A stretch of 64,000 bases of DNA from Cinnamomum chago. Lineage: Eukaryota > Streptophyta > Magnoliopsida > Laurales > Lauraceae. Shown in pieces: positions 23,678 through 34,710 of the stretch (its first letter is position 1; every line of letters starts with the position of its first letter). The notes below the pieces were generated by a model. It was not told where the DNA came from. It did not search any database and was given only the letters and a program-made list of their open reading frames with translations. The stretch spans positions 19,062,501 through 19,126,500 of the forward strand of contig CP142456.1 in the NCBI GenBank assembly GCA_038049695.1, in the 5' to 3' direction. A program made the translations under genes and the position numbers.

Positions 23678-25018
23678 AACAAGGACGTCTTCGCCTGGAC
23701 TCCATACGAGATGCCCGGGATCGACCACGAGGTCATGCGCCACAAACTGAATGTCGACCTCGGAGCAATCCGCGAAGTGCACTATCCGAAGTGGCTGGCC
23801 AACACAGTTGTGGTTAAGAAGAAGAATGGTAAGTGGAGGGTTTGCGTGGACTTCACTGACCTTAATAAAGCCTACCCCAAGGACAACTTCTCGCTCCCAA
23901 AGATCGAACAGATGATCGACGCCACTGCAGGCCATGACAGGATGAGTTTCCTAGACGCTTACCGGGGTTACCACCAGATCCCCATGCATGGGCCTGACAA
24001 GGAGAAAACCGCATTCATAACTCCTTGGGGCATCTACTGTTACAAAGTGATGCCCTTTGGGTTAAAAAATGCTGGGGCGATGTACCAAAGACTGGTCACA
24101 AAGATGTTTCAAGCCCAGCTCGGAAAGACAGTGGAAGTCTACATCGACGACATGGTGGTCAAGTCCAAGAAGTCTCAGGACCATTTGACTGACTTACGCC
24201 AGACATTTGCCATCCTCAGAAAATTCCAGCTTAAGCTGAATGCTTCCAAGTGTGCATTTGGTGTCGGCTCCGGCAAGTTCCTAGGGAGCTTGGTGACCCG
24301 AAGAGGGATCGAGGCTAATCCAGAGCAGATTGCAGCAGTCCAGGCGATTCAGAGCTCGACCTCGGCCAAGCAGGTCCAAAGGCTCACAGGGATGGCCGCT
24401 GCGCTCAACCGCTTCATCAGCCAAGCTTCGGACAAATGTCGCCCCTTCTTTCAACTCCTGAAAAAGAGCTCCAAGTTTCAGTGGACCCCCGAGTGTGATC
24501 AAGCGCTGGAGAAACTCAAGGAATACCTTTCCTCACCATCGCTATTGTCCACTCCATCACAAGGTGACCTCCTCTATCTCTATCTAGCGGTCTCAGACCA
24601 CGCCGTGAGCTCTGTGCTAGTCCGAGAGAACGACAAGCAGCAACAACCCATTTACTACACTATTAAGATCCTGCTCGACGCCAAGACCAGGTACCTTCCG
24701 CTTGAGAAACTTGCGTTGGCACTCATCAGTGCCTCCCGCAAGCTCTCCCATTATTTCCAGACATACACAGTGGTGGTTGTCACAGAATACCCGCTCAAGT
24801 CCCTTTTTCGAAAGGCGGACTTTTCCGAAAGAATCTCTAAGCAGGTCGTCGAACTGGGGCAATTCGATATCCAATATCAACCCAGGACGGCGATCAAAGC
24901 ACAAATTCTGGCAGACTTCATCGTCGAGTTCACTTCTCTTAATTCGGCACAGACCTCGCTCGACACCGAATTGGGGGGCAGCAGGGACAATGAGGTAGCC
25001 GAGACCAAGGATGACTGA
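23678..25018 (+). pseudogene. Tat element reverse transcriptase and first RNase H
   Basis: The best preserved part: about 447 codons without a stop from 23678 to the TGA at 25016. RT motifs include KKKNGKWRVCVDFTDLNK, SFLDAYRGYHQI, MPFGLKNAGAMYQR and the catalytic YIDDM (about 24140-24154). The RNase H that follows (about 24580-24900) has LAVSDHAVSSVL where the family's first catalytic Asp region lies, the degenerate connection-type RNase H of Tat elements. The true protein would not begin at the internal ATG at 23711, because homologous sequence runs up to the preceding stop. Confidence 0.88.
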
Positions 25019-26766
25019 CCTTGGAGACAATTCCTTGAGTAGGCTTGGAAGGTCTTTGTCGACGGATCCTCAACATCCAGAAGAACTGGCGCCGGCATAG
25101 TCCTCCAGTCGCCAGAAGGCCTGGTCATCGAGCTAGCTCTGACCCTTGACTTCAAAGCCTCCAACAATGAAGCAGAATACGAAGCACTAATAGCGGGTCT
25201 CGGTGGCGCGAGAATCCTGGGGGCACGTCGGCTAATAGTCTTCAGCGACTCCCAGTAGGTGACGAACCAGCTAAGTGGAGACTATCAAGCCCGTGACGAG
25301 AGAATGACAGCCTACCTAGCCCACACAAAACAGCTCCTCTCCCAGTTCGAAAGAGCAGAAGTCAAGCAAATAGGCAGGGAGTCCAACTGCCACGCAGATG
25401 CCCTCGCCAACTTAGCCTCGGCAGTAGAGGCGGGGAAAAGAAGGACAGTCGACGTAGAGACGTTGGAAAAACCAAGCATAGAACTCCTCCCACCTCGGCA
25501 AGTCCTGTGCGTCGATCTCGGACCGAGCTGGATGGATCCGATCATAGCATTTATTAAAGAAGATAAACTCTCTGAAGACAGAAATGAAGCCCACAAGGTC
25601 AGAATGAAAGCAGCTCATTTTTTGCTATCCCTAGATGAGAAGCTATATAGAAAGTCCTTCACAGGACCGTATCTCCAATGCGTTCACCCAAGTAAGGTAG
25701 AAGACTTCCTTTTTGAAATTCACGAGGGAATCTCTGGAAGTCACATCGGAGGAAGATCACTGGCGTACAGAGCCATCAGTCAGGGTTATTGGTGGCCCAA
25801 TATGCAGAAGGACGCCCAGCTCTACGCTAGGAAATGTGAAAAATGTCAGAAGTTCTCCCACTCTCTGCACCAACTAGCGCAGGACTTGAGTCCTCTCTCC
25901 AGCCCATGGCCCTTCGCTCAATGGGGGCTAGACATCGTGGGACCTTTTCACCGAACTCCAGGAAACAAAAGGTGGCTGATAGTGGCCACTGATTACTTCA
26001 CCAAATGGATAGAGGCAGAGCCCTTATCCTCCACCGCCGAGCAGGACACAAAGAATTTTGTATGGAAGAACATTGTCACGAGGTTTGGGATCCCCCGAGC
26101 TCTGGTCTCGGACAACGGGACCCAATTCGACTCAAACTTCTTTAAAAACTTCTGCCAGGAGCTCGGTATCAGGATACTCTATACGACCCCATCCTACCCG
26201 CAGAGCAACGGACAAGCAGAGATCTCAAACAAGGTAGTATTGGACGGACTCAAAAAGAGACTAGATAGAGCTAAAGGCAGATGGATAGAAGAATTACCAA
26301 GTGTCCTTTGGGCATACCGGACCACCCCGAGACAATCTACTTCAGCAACCCCTTTTTCCTTGGCATACGGAATGTAAGCTGCAATCCCTCTTAAGGTCGG
26401 CCTTCCGACCTTGAGGTCGGATCTCTTCGGACAGGGGCAGAATGAAGTAAATCTGCCAAAGAGCTCGACCTGGCCGAGGAGAGAAGGGAGGCAGCATCCG
26501 TGCGCTCGGCCTCCTACCAGCAACAGCTATCCAGGGGATACAATCGGAAAGTCAAAGAAAGGAGGTTCTCAATCGGGGAACTAGTCTTAAAGAGAGCACT
26601 TCCAGCAGACAAAGATCCCAACGAAGGAAAACTCGCACTGAACTGGCTCGGACCTTTTAAGGTGGTCTCGACATCTGGGAGGTCGGCTTACAGACTTGAG
26701 AGCATGGATGACAAAGAATTGCCACGACCATGGAATGCTGCACACCTCAAGAAATACTACTTCTAA
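25019..26766 (+). pseudogene. Tat element archaeal-type RNase H and integrase (broken)
   Basis: After RT the same frame runs into a second RNase H (about 25050-25440): D in FVDGSS, E in NNEAEYEAL, D in FSDSQ and D in HADALA, the archaeal-type RNase H gained by Tat elements. Stops interrupt it at 25016, 25040 and 25256. The integrase follows with an HHCC finger (H in HEGISGSH, C in CEKC) and a D, D, E core (WGLDIVGP, SDNGTQF, NGQAEIS) whose last two acids are 35 residues apart. TAA at 26375 and a frameshift near 26450 cut off the C-terminal part (GPFKVVS) that ends at 26766. Confidence 0.85.
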
Positions 26767-26848
26767 AAATGTACTCAAATGATAAGTCAATAAAAGAGGG
26801 ATCTTGTGGAAGACGTGTGCCTTGTATCTTTCAAGTTGCGAACCAAGG

Positions 26849-27056
26849 CTCCGGTCCTCGCACCAGCCTCCTTGAGTTCGGTCATAGGACCAGCTCCCCA
26901 GGCTCCGGTCCTCGCACCAGCCTCCTTGAGTTCGGTCATAAGACCAGCTCCCCAAGCTCCGGTCCTCGCACCAGCCTCCTTGAGTTCGGTCATAGGACCA
27001 ACTCCCAAGGCTCCGGCCCTCACACTAGCCTCCTAAGGTTCGGACACTGGACCAAC
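26849..27056 (+). repeat. 54-bp tandem repeat, about 3.8 copies
   Basis: The phrase CCGGTCCTCG recurs at 26851, 26905 and 26959 (variant at 27013), an exact 54-bp period, with units reading roughly 'ctccggtcctcgcacc ... cataggaccagctcccca'. Because 54 is a multiple of three, long frames stay open on both strands, but these are not likely genes. Variable tandem repeats behind pol are common in Tat elements. Confidence 0.9.
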
Positions 27057-27672
27057 CTCCCCGAACGGAATCAGCTGTCTCATTTCACTCTCAAGTTGCG
27101 GAATTCGGTCTGCCTTTGAGCTCGGCCAAATTCACCGAGTTATCAAAATCGACGGCACTAGCCCAGCCCCCCAGCAACAGGGTCGCACCCCAGGGTGTGA
27201 GTTCAAGCTAACTACAAGGTCCTTTAATAAGGCGTTGTTAAAGATAAAGCACAGCCTTAGGGCCAGATGTTCACCGATCTCGCCTACTTGGAAGGTTTGG
27301 AGAGTTGCTCAAAAAACAGGGAGCCTTGTCAAGTCCCTGTCTTACGGACTCACCGACCTTAGCCACTTAAGACTTGGAGAATTTGTTGGTAACAGGGGGC
27401 CTCATTTTCGTTCAATATGTTGGGACTAAAAAGTTCAGTTTCCATGAGTTCGCCGATCTCAGCCACTTGCAGAGTTAGGCAAAAACATGGGGCAGTATTT
27501 TCTGTTCGAGGTTAGAAGAACAAGCAACCACACACTATTGCCAATAGAAAGAAGTGAGTGAAAGAAAATTGTTTTTCATTGATGGAGGAAGTATTTACAA
27601 AATTCTGTACACTCGGAAGGAAATGAAAAAAGTACATCAGAAGAAAGGGAAAAATACATTGTTTCTATACAA
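27057..27672 (+). other. Non-coding stretch of the Tat element between the minisatellite and antisense ORF
   Basis: Contains three weakly similar blocks centred on CACCGATCT-type words near 27270, 27350 and 27450, spaced 80-100 bp. No gene is seen. The 3' end of the antisense ORF lies just beyond, at 27673. Confidence 0.5.
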
Positions 27673-29989
27673 TTATTTTTCAGGCGCCGCAGCTTTATTC
27701 TCTGGAGAGGCAGATGAAGCAGGGTCAGATGCGCCCGAAGACTGGGGTGGAGGAGCCGCGGTGGAGGCCTGGGCCTGGTCGCCCTCGGTAGAAGTCGGGG
27801 GCGGAGGAGGGATGACCAGGGCTTCAGGAGAAGCTTCCGGAGGGTTGGAGTCGGCTCTGACTCTGGGCTAGGTATGATGAACTGGAATCGAGGGAGATTG
27901 GCGAATATGGGGTCATCCTCAGAGACCCCGTACTCGCGAACTGCTTCCCTGCACCCCATCTCGTACAAGACCGGGCTCAGGTCCTTGATTTGAGCCACAT
28001 ACTCCGCCGATGCCCAGCCCACTCCTTCTTGATAAGCTTTGGCGGCCTGGGCTCGCAGAGTGGACTCGACATCGACCCGCTCCTTCCTAGAGGACTCGAG
28101 CTCGGCCTCTTTCCCAGCTAGCTCGGTTTCCTTCTTGGCGAGCTCGACCTCTAGCTGATGCACCCTTTTCGCCTTGTCCTCGGCTGCGCCTTTTAGGTGC
28201 TTATTTTCGCCTCGCAACTTGATGACTTCGGCCTTCGCCGCTTGCTGTTCCGTTGCGAATTCGGCGATCTTCTCTTTCTCTCCAGTATTATTTGAAGCTT
28301 CTCTTTCTCTCCCTCTTTATTTCTGCCGACTGGCCTCCAGGGCATCTCCCATCTTCTTTTTCTTGGCGTCCATCTCAAGAACCCGTGCGGTTGTCCTCTC
28401 TGTCCTCTCCAGTATTATTTGAAGCTTCTGTACATTCTACAAGGAGACAAAAGGGGTAGGAAGTCAGAGCGGAACGACTAGGGCACAAAGCTTAAAAAAG
28501 ACAAGAAATGGGAATCACCTCGAGCGACGCCTTCATCGTCGAGTAGATCAGGCTCATTGTCCCGGATTTATTATGCCTCTCCATGTCCAACGGAAGAGCG
28601 CATGCCCGGGCAACTGCCGAGATCGTCCTAGTGGAGGTCCCCATCCGGTCCTCCACGGTCATGGGTTCGCCGGGGTTGAGGTCAAGGTTGGGCTTGAAGG
28701 GCATCGGCTTGAAAGGTCGATCCGCCTCCGCGAAGCCTCTTTTCAGGAGGGGGCCCTTCACCCTCCTTCTCGGCCTCCGCTACTCGTGACCGAGTCTCCT
28801 TGGACGGTCGGATGTACTTGGGCGGGCAGGCGTCTTTGGGGGGCTCCTCCGACCTCTCCCTCTTCTCCTGCGGGGGGCCTCGCGCGCTTTTTTCTTTCAC
28901 GGAGGAGGAGGTCCCTGCTGTGCCCGAGGAACTGGGGGGGGGGGGGGCGCTGGCTGAAGAGCCCTGAACAGCGCCAGGCCCGCTGGGGGCACGCTTCGGG
29001 GCGGGGGGAACTCGACCCCTGAGGACCAAGGCTCCCAAGTTCTTCAGAGGAGGGCGCGGCCCGTCCATCTCCTCTTCTGCTTGGTCTCGGGCGGGGGGGG
29101 GGGTGGGGGCTGTCTGCAACTAGGATCGGGCCTGGGGGCTTCGAGGTTTGGCCGCTGGTTTCTGCAAGCGTGAGTACGATCTCCCCTATCGGCTCACGGG
29201 GGATCTCGGCAGTCATCCTGGTGTAAGACTGATACCGCGGCTTATACCCGAGCAGCGAGAAGGCGGCCCGATCGTGATGGCCGTGGTAGCGGTATATCTT
29301 CTCTAACCAGGCGTCGTTCCTTTTCCAACGATCGAGGCCGGCCTCTCTCCTCCTTCGCTGAACACCTGCGCAAAAAACAACAAACATCAGCTCGACAAAT
29401 CAGCGGTAAAACAAACACAAATAGCCCGGGGAAGCGAGTATTTACTCGGAGGGGTCCCAGGTTTCCGCGGAACCTGGATTCTCCGCTCCACCTCGGTCTC
29501 GGACGCCCCGAACTCCCAAATCCCCGAGACTAGCAAGCGGTCATCCCCGGCGTATTTGCTTGAGTCCTCCAGAGCGTTAATCAAGGGTCGGCGCCTAGCC
29601 TTCACCCGAAGATAGTAGGAATCCTCGCCCCCTGCGGACTTGTAGATGTCGTAGACATCCTCTATGTCATGCACGCCGTGGTTGATATTCAGGATTCGGT
29701 TCAACTCCGCCACGCTCATTATTATTTTAAATCCATTCGGCATCAGCTGGAAAGGGCAGATTTGCCACCAGCTGAGGCAGGATCGGAGAAGCGGGTGGAT
29801 AGGGAACCTAACCCCACCCTCGACTACCGACACCAGAGGGAAGGGCATCCAGTCCTTGTATCGGGTGAGGCCGTCAAAGAGCCCCTGGAGGTCGTCAGGC
29901 TTCACCAGAACGTCAACTGGTATTTTGAACGCCATCCTGAGTCCCTCCAGGGCTTGGGGGCCCTCTAGCCAGTGGCTGTAGATTCCCAT
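27673..29989 (-). pseudogene. Tat antisense ORF (aORF), three exons, frameshifted
   Basis: An extra gene on the strand opposite gag-pol, between pol and the 3' LTR, as known for Grande and Retand. Exon 1 (29446-29989, ATG at 29989) is open for 181 codons and begins MGIYSHWLEGPQALEGL; its FPIHPLLRSCLSWW region resembles the 'putative gypsy-type transposon' domain of such ORFs. Intron 1 is 29366-29445 (80 nt, GT...GCGCAG). Exon 2 is Pro- and charge-rich and changes frame at G/C runs near 29094-29106 and 28745-28765. Intron 2 is 28437-28518 (82 nt, GT...TTGTAG). Exon 3 encodes a Glu/Lys/Ala coiled coil and has a TAA at 28317-28319. A third frame change lies near 27870, before the stop at 27673-27675. 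The function of aORFs is unknown. Confidence 0.75.
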
Positions 29990-30281
29990 TTTCTAAAGGC
30001 TAAAGGAAGGGCGGAGAACAAAGGAGAAAGAACAAGACCTAGAAAAACCTAAGGGGCGGAAACCCTCCGGACGAAAGGAAAAAGAGGAAGAAAGAAACAG
30101 AGAAGAGAACTCACAGAGAGAATGTGATGGCTTGCAAAGAGCAAGAAGCGAAGAGTGGAAAGCAAAGGGTGGGAAATCTCCGGTTTTGTTGAAGTTTTGT
30201 TCTTAGCAGGGCGTCTTCTTCAGCAGGGTCTCCTTCAGACGAAAGCAAAGATAAGGGGAGAAAGGGAAGAGGGCGTCCCCA

Positions 30282-30288
30282 TTTTATA
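30282..30288 (-). promoter_or_regulatory. TATA box for the antisense ORF
   Basis: TATAAAA on the minus strand, about 290 bp before the aORF ATG at 29989. It lies outside the LTR, so the aORF appears to have its own promoter. Evidence is motif and position only. Confidence 0.5.
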
Positions 30289-30614
30289 GAGGAACGCCCC
30301 TCTTGAATGTCACGCGTGCGAGGCAACGCTTCAGACTCTCCACACGTCCCTTCGATCCCAGTAAACAACCAGACGAAGGGTTACACGTGGTCCCACCGGT
30401 CCGTCTCCCACCATACCTCTGGTACGATATTTATCACCTCGGGCATGTGAAACGACGTCCGCGTGCCCGCCCTGGCGAAACAATTATGATACCGTATTCA
30501 TTGCCTAGGGCAAACGAAAAGGCGCCATGATGAGGATCACATGTCAGCAAGGCATAGCAAGACAGGGGCCGACGCACCTTTTCAATCTTAGCCCCCAACC
30601 TCAGAGAGAATTCT

Positions 30615-30638
30615 AAAAGGTCGGGAGCTAGGGGCAAT
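30615..30638 (+). other. Polypurine tract of the Tat element
   Basis: A purine-rich run, AAAAGGTCGGGAGCTAGGGG, directly before the TGTGTGGGG that opens the LTR. Confidence 0.55.
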
Positions 30639-31310
30639 TGTGTGGGGTCACTTCGTAATTGCGGATCTATGTGGGACCACTCCCCAATTTCAGGATAGTC
30701 CTTAGTCTCGGTATTGCCCAGCTCGGCAGAAGCACCAGCTCGGAGAAGCGCGGAACCCTTCTCGGTGGCCACATGTGCAAGAGCCCACCTCGGTCTTGGC
30801 CTTAGCCTGATCTCGGCCTCCTGTCATTCATTCATAAATGAGCTGTCATGACGGGAGACGTCGAACTGACAAATAGAGTGGGCATCGGGCCTAAATAAGT
30901 GGCACGCCTTATCTCAAGGTCACGTCCATAGGCATAGGAGGATGGTCCGATGGGACGTCCCCTTTTTACCTACCCCCACTTAGGAGAGAAAGGTACATGC
31001 TGATGGGACTTCCATCTCTCCCTGAGGGGTCCAGTCCGATGATGACTCTCACGTCTATATAATGCATGAAAGGGAACTATAAGAGGTACGCAACAAGTCT
31101 GTCCCCCCTACTTCTTCTTCTTCATCTTCCCTCAGTCATCAAACTAACTCAGGCATTGAAGTGCCTTCGGTTGCTTACAGCTAGGGGCCCTGACCTTTGT
31201 TTTTCCTTTCAGGTCATCGGAGATCGATCCTTCCCCGCAATCATCCCAAAATCACCCAATCCAGAGTTTAACCCTCTTTTAACTAAGTCCGTAATTTTTA
31301 GGCACTTACA
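30639..31310 (+). mobile_element. 3' LTR of the Tat element (about 672 bp)
   Basis: Starts TGTGTGGGGTC after the purine tract and ends GGCACTTACA. TATA box TATATAA at 31056-31062. The solo LTR at 56959-57817 has the same first and last bases and a similar layout, which supports these boundaries. The matching 5' LTR is missing from the window. Confidence 0.75.
31056..31062 (+). promoter_or_regulatory. TATA box in the Tat 3' LTR
   Basis: TATATAA in the context GTCTATATAATGC, about 250 bp before the LTR end. Confidence 0.55.
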
Positions 31311-33170
31311 AGTACTAATCTGTTGATTTGCTAAAACCCTTTTTTCTATAACTGGGATTTATGCAAAAGAAAAAATTCAAACCAAATATTTGAAGTAAAG
31401 GGCTTTCTTTGTCAGATTTTAAGGAATAAAAACACTTTCTCTAATTACTAGAGCCAGACCCTTTTCCAGAATTGTAATTTCTCAGCCACCTTACAAGTAA
31501 AAACCACTAAAATCAGAAAAGAAAGAGTCACAGCAGGTTTGAATAGAAAGAACAACACTTTTTTTCACTTTATCTAATTACTAGAGCCAGACCCATTTCC
31601 AAAATTGTAATTTCTCATACACCTTACAAGTAAAAACCACTAAAAACAGAAAAGAAAGAGAGTTCATAGCAGGTTTGAATAGAAAGAACACTACTTTTTT
31701 TCTGGAATCAAAGTTCAAAAACTCATCTTTCATACATACAAAAAGGGAAATCCACACAGATCCAAGCTTAGTTGCATGTTTTCCAAAAAAGAGGCATTTT
31801 CCAGTGTTCCCAACAAAAAAAAAAAAAAAAACCCATTTCTGAAAACTGGGATTTCATTTCTTTAGACCAGCCAAGCCAACCCGAAGAACAAACCAAATCC
31901 TCAACTCTCCAACCAAATACTCAAGATAAATACCAAAAAAGAAGAGATGTTGATGCTTGTTTTTGATAAAGAAGGGATTTTTCATGATTATAAAAAGAAA
32001 CTCATTTCTAAAAACTTCATTTCAAACACCAACTTAGCATACAAAACAAGAAACAAAAAACCCAGAAAGAAAAACCCCAAAAAACCCATGAAACTCTTGG
32101 GGTTTTTTTTTTTTTTCATTCTTTTTCTGGACTTTTGCTGGTAGATCTAGAGATATACATGAGATCTTACTGTGTTTTTTCAGATGGGAATGAACCAATC
32201 CAAAGCCTCAAGCCCCATGACCCCTCCCCTGTGACTTCTTTCTCAACTCTCTCATTTGTCTTCAATTACGGCAACAACTGCATGATAGAAAAAAGCTACA
32301 ATGACAGAAAGATAGCTATAAAGGGCGCTCTGTCTTGAGTTCAAATCCACAGGATAAATAAAAGTATATGCAAAATCTTATTTAATATTTATGCCCCCCA
32401 AAATCACTATCCAAAGGGAGAAAGGGAACTTTTTTTTTCAAGAGAAATAACTGCCCTTTCTTTTCCAAAGAGAAAACCATATTATATTTATATATACACC
32501 CCCTTGTTTTGACTTTTCCCAAAAAGACCTAGAGCAAATAGGGAGGAAACTAATGCAAAACACGCACACACAAATTTTGAATTTTAAAAGGTATGTCTGT
32601 GGGGCCCACCTGGTCACATATCAATCAAGAGATCATCCTTATCAATTCATCCTGGCCATTGATATTAGGACAATAGGGTTCGTTTAATGGTTTATAAGTA
32701 AGTACATTTATTTCATAGTAATCCAATCCAATTCAAAAGGTGGATCATACTATAATTGTCGAATTAGAGAATCAAGTTTTGATTTTGTTTTCTATTTTGG
32801 AAGGCGCATGTTTGCAGGCTTAGGGTAGAGTGATCACATGTGGGCCACCACAAGGAATATTTTTTTATTTTTTTCAGCTTGTGACATGGAAGGATAAAGA
32901 GCCAAAAGAGTAGGGGCTTCAATGTCAAAGAGTGTGTGCAGACCATGAGCTTCCTTTTTGGTTTCCCAAAATCTTCCAAATTGTTTTTTAGGTTTTGGCT
33001 TTCGAATTACAGGCTGTATTTTGTCGTTACAGTAAATCACGGAATTCAAAAGGGTGAAATGCTCCTGAATTTACGAAACCCTATGAAAACAGATTTTCTG
33101 GCATTTATTGCCCAAAATGCCCTTGAGAATTCTGATAAGGCCTGTAAGATCCTTTTCCTTAATCTATTAC
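31311..33170. other. AT-rich intergenic stretch
   Basis: I see no gene. It contains a 133-bp tandem duplication (described separately), A and T runs (for example near 31820 and 32105), and unique AT-rich sequence around a GGGGCCCACC word near 32600. Short open frames show no recognisable domains. Confidence 0.6.
31441..31700 (+). repeat. 133-bp direct tandem duplication
   Basis: CTAATTACTAGAGCCAGACC occurs at 31441 and 31574, and the flanking text (TTACAAGTAAAAACCACTAAAA, AGCAGGTTTGAATAGAAAG) repeats with it. Two copies with a few substitutions. Confidence 0.85.
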
Positions 33171-33205
33171 CAGCGGCAAACACCCGTGCTGAGCCCGGGC
33201 TAAAA
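33170..33205 (-). mobile_element. Helitron-like 3' terminus (minus strand)
   Basis: Read on the minus strand, a GC-rich imperfect hairpin (CCCG-GCT against AGC-CGGG) is followed by GTGTTTGC and then CTGG|T. That fits the CTRR end plus upstream hairpin of Helitrons inserted at an AT site. The other end, to the right, was not identified. Confidence 0.4.
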
Positions 33206-33689
33206 CAAAGATATAATAAATTATTATAATTATTAAAACTATAAAAGAAGAATCCACTATTATTATTTTTAAGAATTTTTAGAAGAAAATAAAGTGGAAA
33301 AATGTCTTGAGATTTTATGGTAAAAGGAAGAAATTATCGTGAAAAATAATAATGAGAATCTTGTGATATCACACCTATAAAATCTTTGTTAATTGAAAAA
33401 ATACATTGGTTGAAAGTCCCTACTAAAAAAGAGAAAACTTTGGATGGAAGCAAAAAGAAAAAATGATACCATTCAAAGAAGGAAAAAAAATGAGAAAAGA
33501 AAAAACAAATGCATCCATTTTCCTATCAATCCATGGCTGGGGCTCAATTTGTTAGGTATATCGTGTGGCTAAGATGAGTCTCACACCAATGGCCCAAAAC
33601 ACTACCCACTCGTTTTGAGCCTACTTACCATTAAAACACACATGTTTGAAAATGCAAATCAAATCCACATCCATCCACATCCAACCAAA

Positions 33690-33741
<52 letters not shown>

Positions 33742-34530
33742 GTATAATCCTTTTATTCTACATCAATGTCATATATTTATTTAATATATAAAATAAATTA
33801 TCCAAGGAAAAAAGGTCCCTCACATGGGATCTATACCTGATGCAAGATAATAATAGAGAGGGAAATTAAATTGCTTTCATCAATGTTGAGGCTCTAGATT
33901 TTACATCAATGTTGAAGCATCAAAACTAACCTCATTGCAAGCATGTGCAATAAGTTCTATAATTTAGAATTCCATTAAATTAATGGCCTATTGTAGGAAT
34001 TTAAATGGGCTAGTTTCCGGATTGGCCCATTTCTACTATCAATAGGGATTGAACGGCCTGAGTTCAGGTGTATATCAGATCCTATATACTAAGTTCGAGC
34101 CTGCCTACTCAAAAAATATGGTGAGTTGAGACTGCCCCTTAAAGGCCGGGGTCAGACTAAGGTTTGAGTCCGGGTGCACATAGGATCATCCTAGCTCAAA
34201 CCACATAATAAAAAAGTATTGAAAATATATGACAACTCTTTGAAGGCCTCAGTTCAACAAAAGCTCAAGTCCATTTAACATCTGAGTCAAGTTGATAAGT
34301 TCTATGAAGTGGTCCCACTGAGATGGTGCATGTGTTAGATTTATTAAATTCTCTAAAACTTTTGTGGGGTAACACATAAGTGAAAAAAATTGTTATTTTT
34401 GGATCATAAGATCTACATAGTGGCACCTTAAAGCACTCTATATTTTTTCTCCATATTTATTTGAAAGGAGAATAATTGGGTGCTGAGGTGGCACCTCCCA
34501 CAGCCCACCTCTCCGATTACTTTAATATAT
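33206..34530. other. AT-rich stretch, possibly Helitron body, with (GA)n microsatellite
   Basis: No gene is seen. A perfect (GA)23 microsatellite runs from 33693 to 33738. The segment 34010-34330 is not low complexity but resembles nothing I recognise. Confidence 0.55.
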
Positions 34531-34566
34531 ATAATACTAAGGGAATGTAGTCTCCCTTAGTATTAT
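34531..34566. repeat. Perfect 14-bp inverted repeat with 8-nt loop
   Basis: ATAATACTAAGGGA (34531-34544) is exactly complementary to TCCCTTAGTATTAT (34553-34566). The surrounding TATATATAATACTAAGG text resembles the 5' ends of plant Helitrons, so it may mark the left end of the element whose 3' end is at 42452. Confidence 0.7.
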
Positions 34567-34710
34567 GGCACCTGTCTGCCTACATGCATCAACACGTCAA
34601 CCCCACTCTGCAGTTTCACTAACTGACCCCATAACTTCCTTAAAAAGAAATAACCTACTATGTAACTGATCAGCAACTCCAAATACATATTCTACCAGAA
34701 AAAAGAAATG

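Larger units (their letters stand above)
21099..31310 (+). mobile_element. Degenerate Tat-lineage Ty3/gypsy retrotransposon lacking its 5' LTR
   Basis: In order: leader fragment, gag, protease, reverse transcriptase with degenerate RNase H, a second archaeal-type RNase H, integrase, 54-bp tandem repeats, antisense ORF, polypurine tract and 3' LTR ending at 31310. The second RNase H and the antisense ORF are known marks of the Tat lineage (Retand, Grande and relatives). The 5' LTR and primer-binding site are absent; the left edge abuts broken Athila gag. The element is GC-richer than its surroundings. Confidence 0.88.

Noticed and set aside
26849..27056. CRISPR-like direct repeats
   Set aside because: Units abut without spacers and the genome is plant nuclear; a minisatellite.
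26787..27119. Repeat proteins on both strands at the 54-bp array
   Set aside because: Frames are open only because the repeat length is a multiple of three; no start context or domain.
28174..29022. Plus-strand frames of 60-150 codons
   Set aside because: They are shadows of the antisense ORF, which has coherent exons and splice sites on the minus strand.
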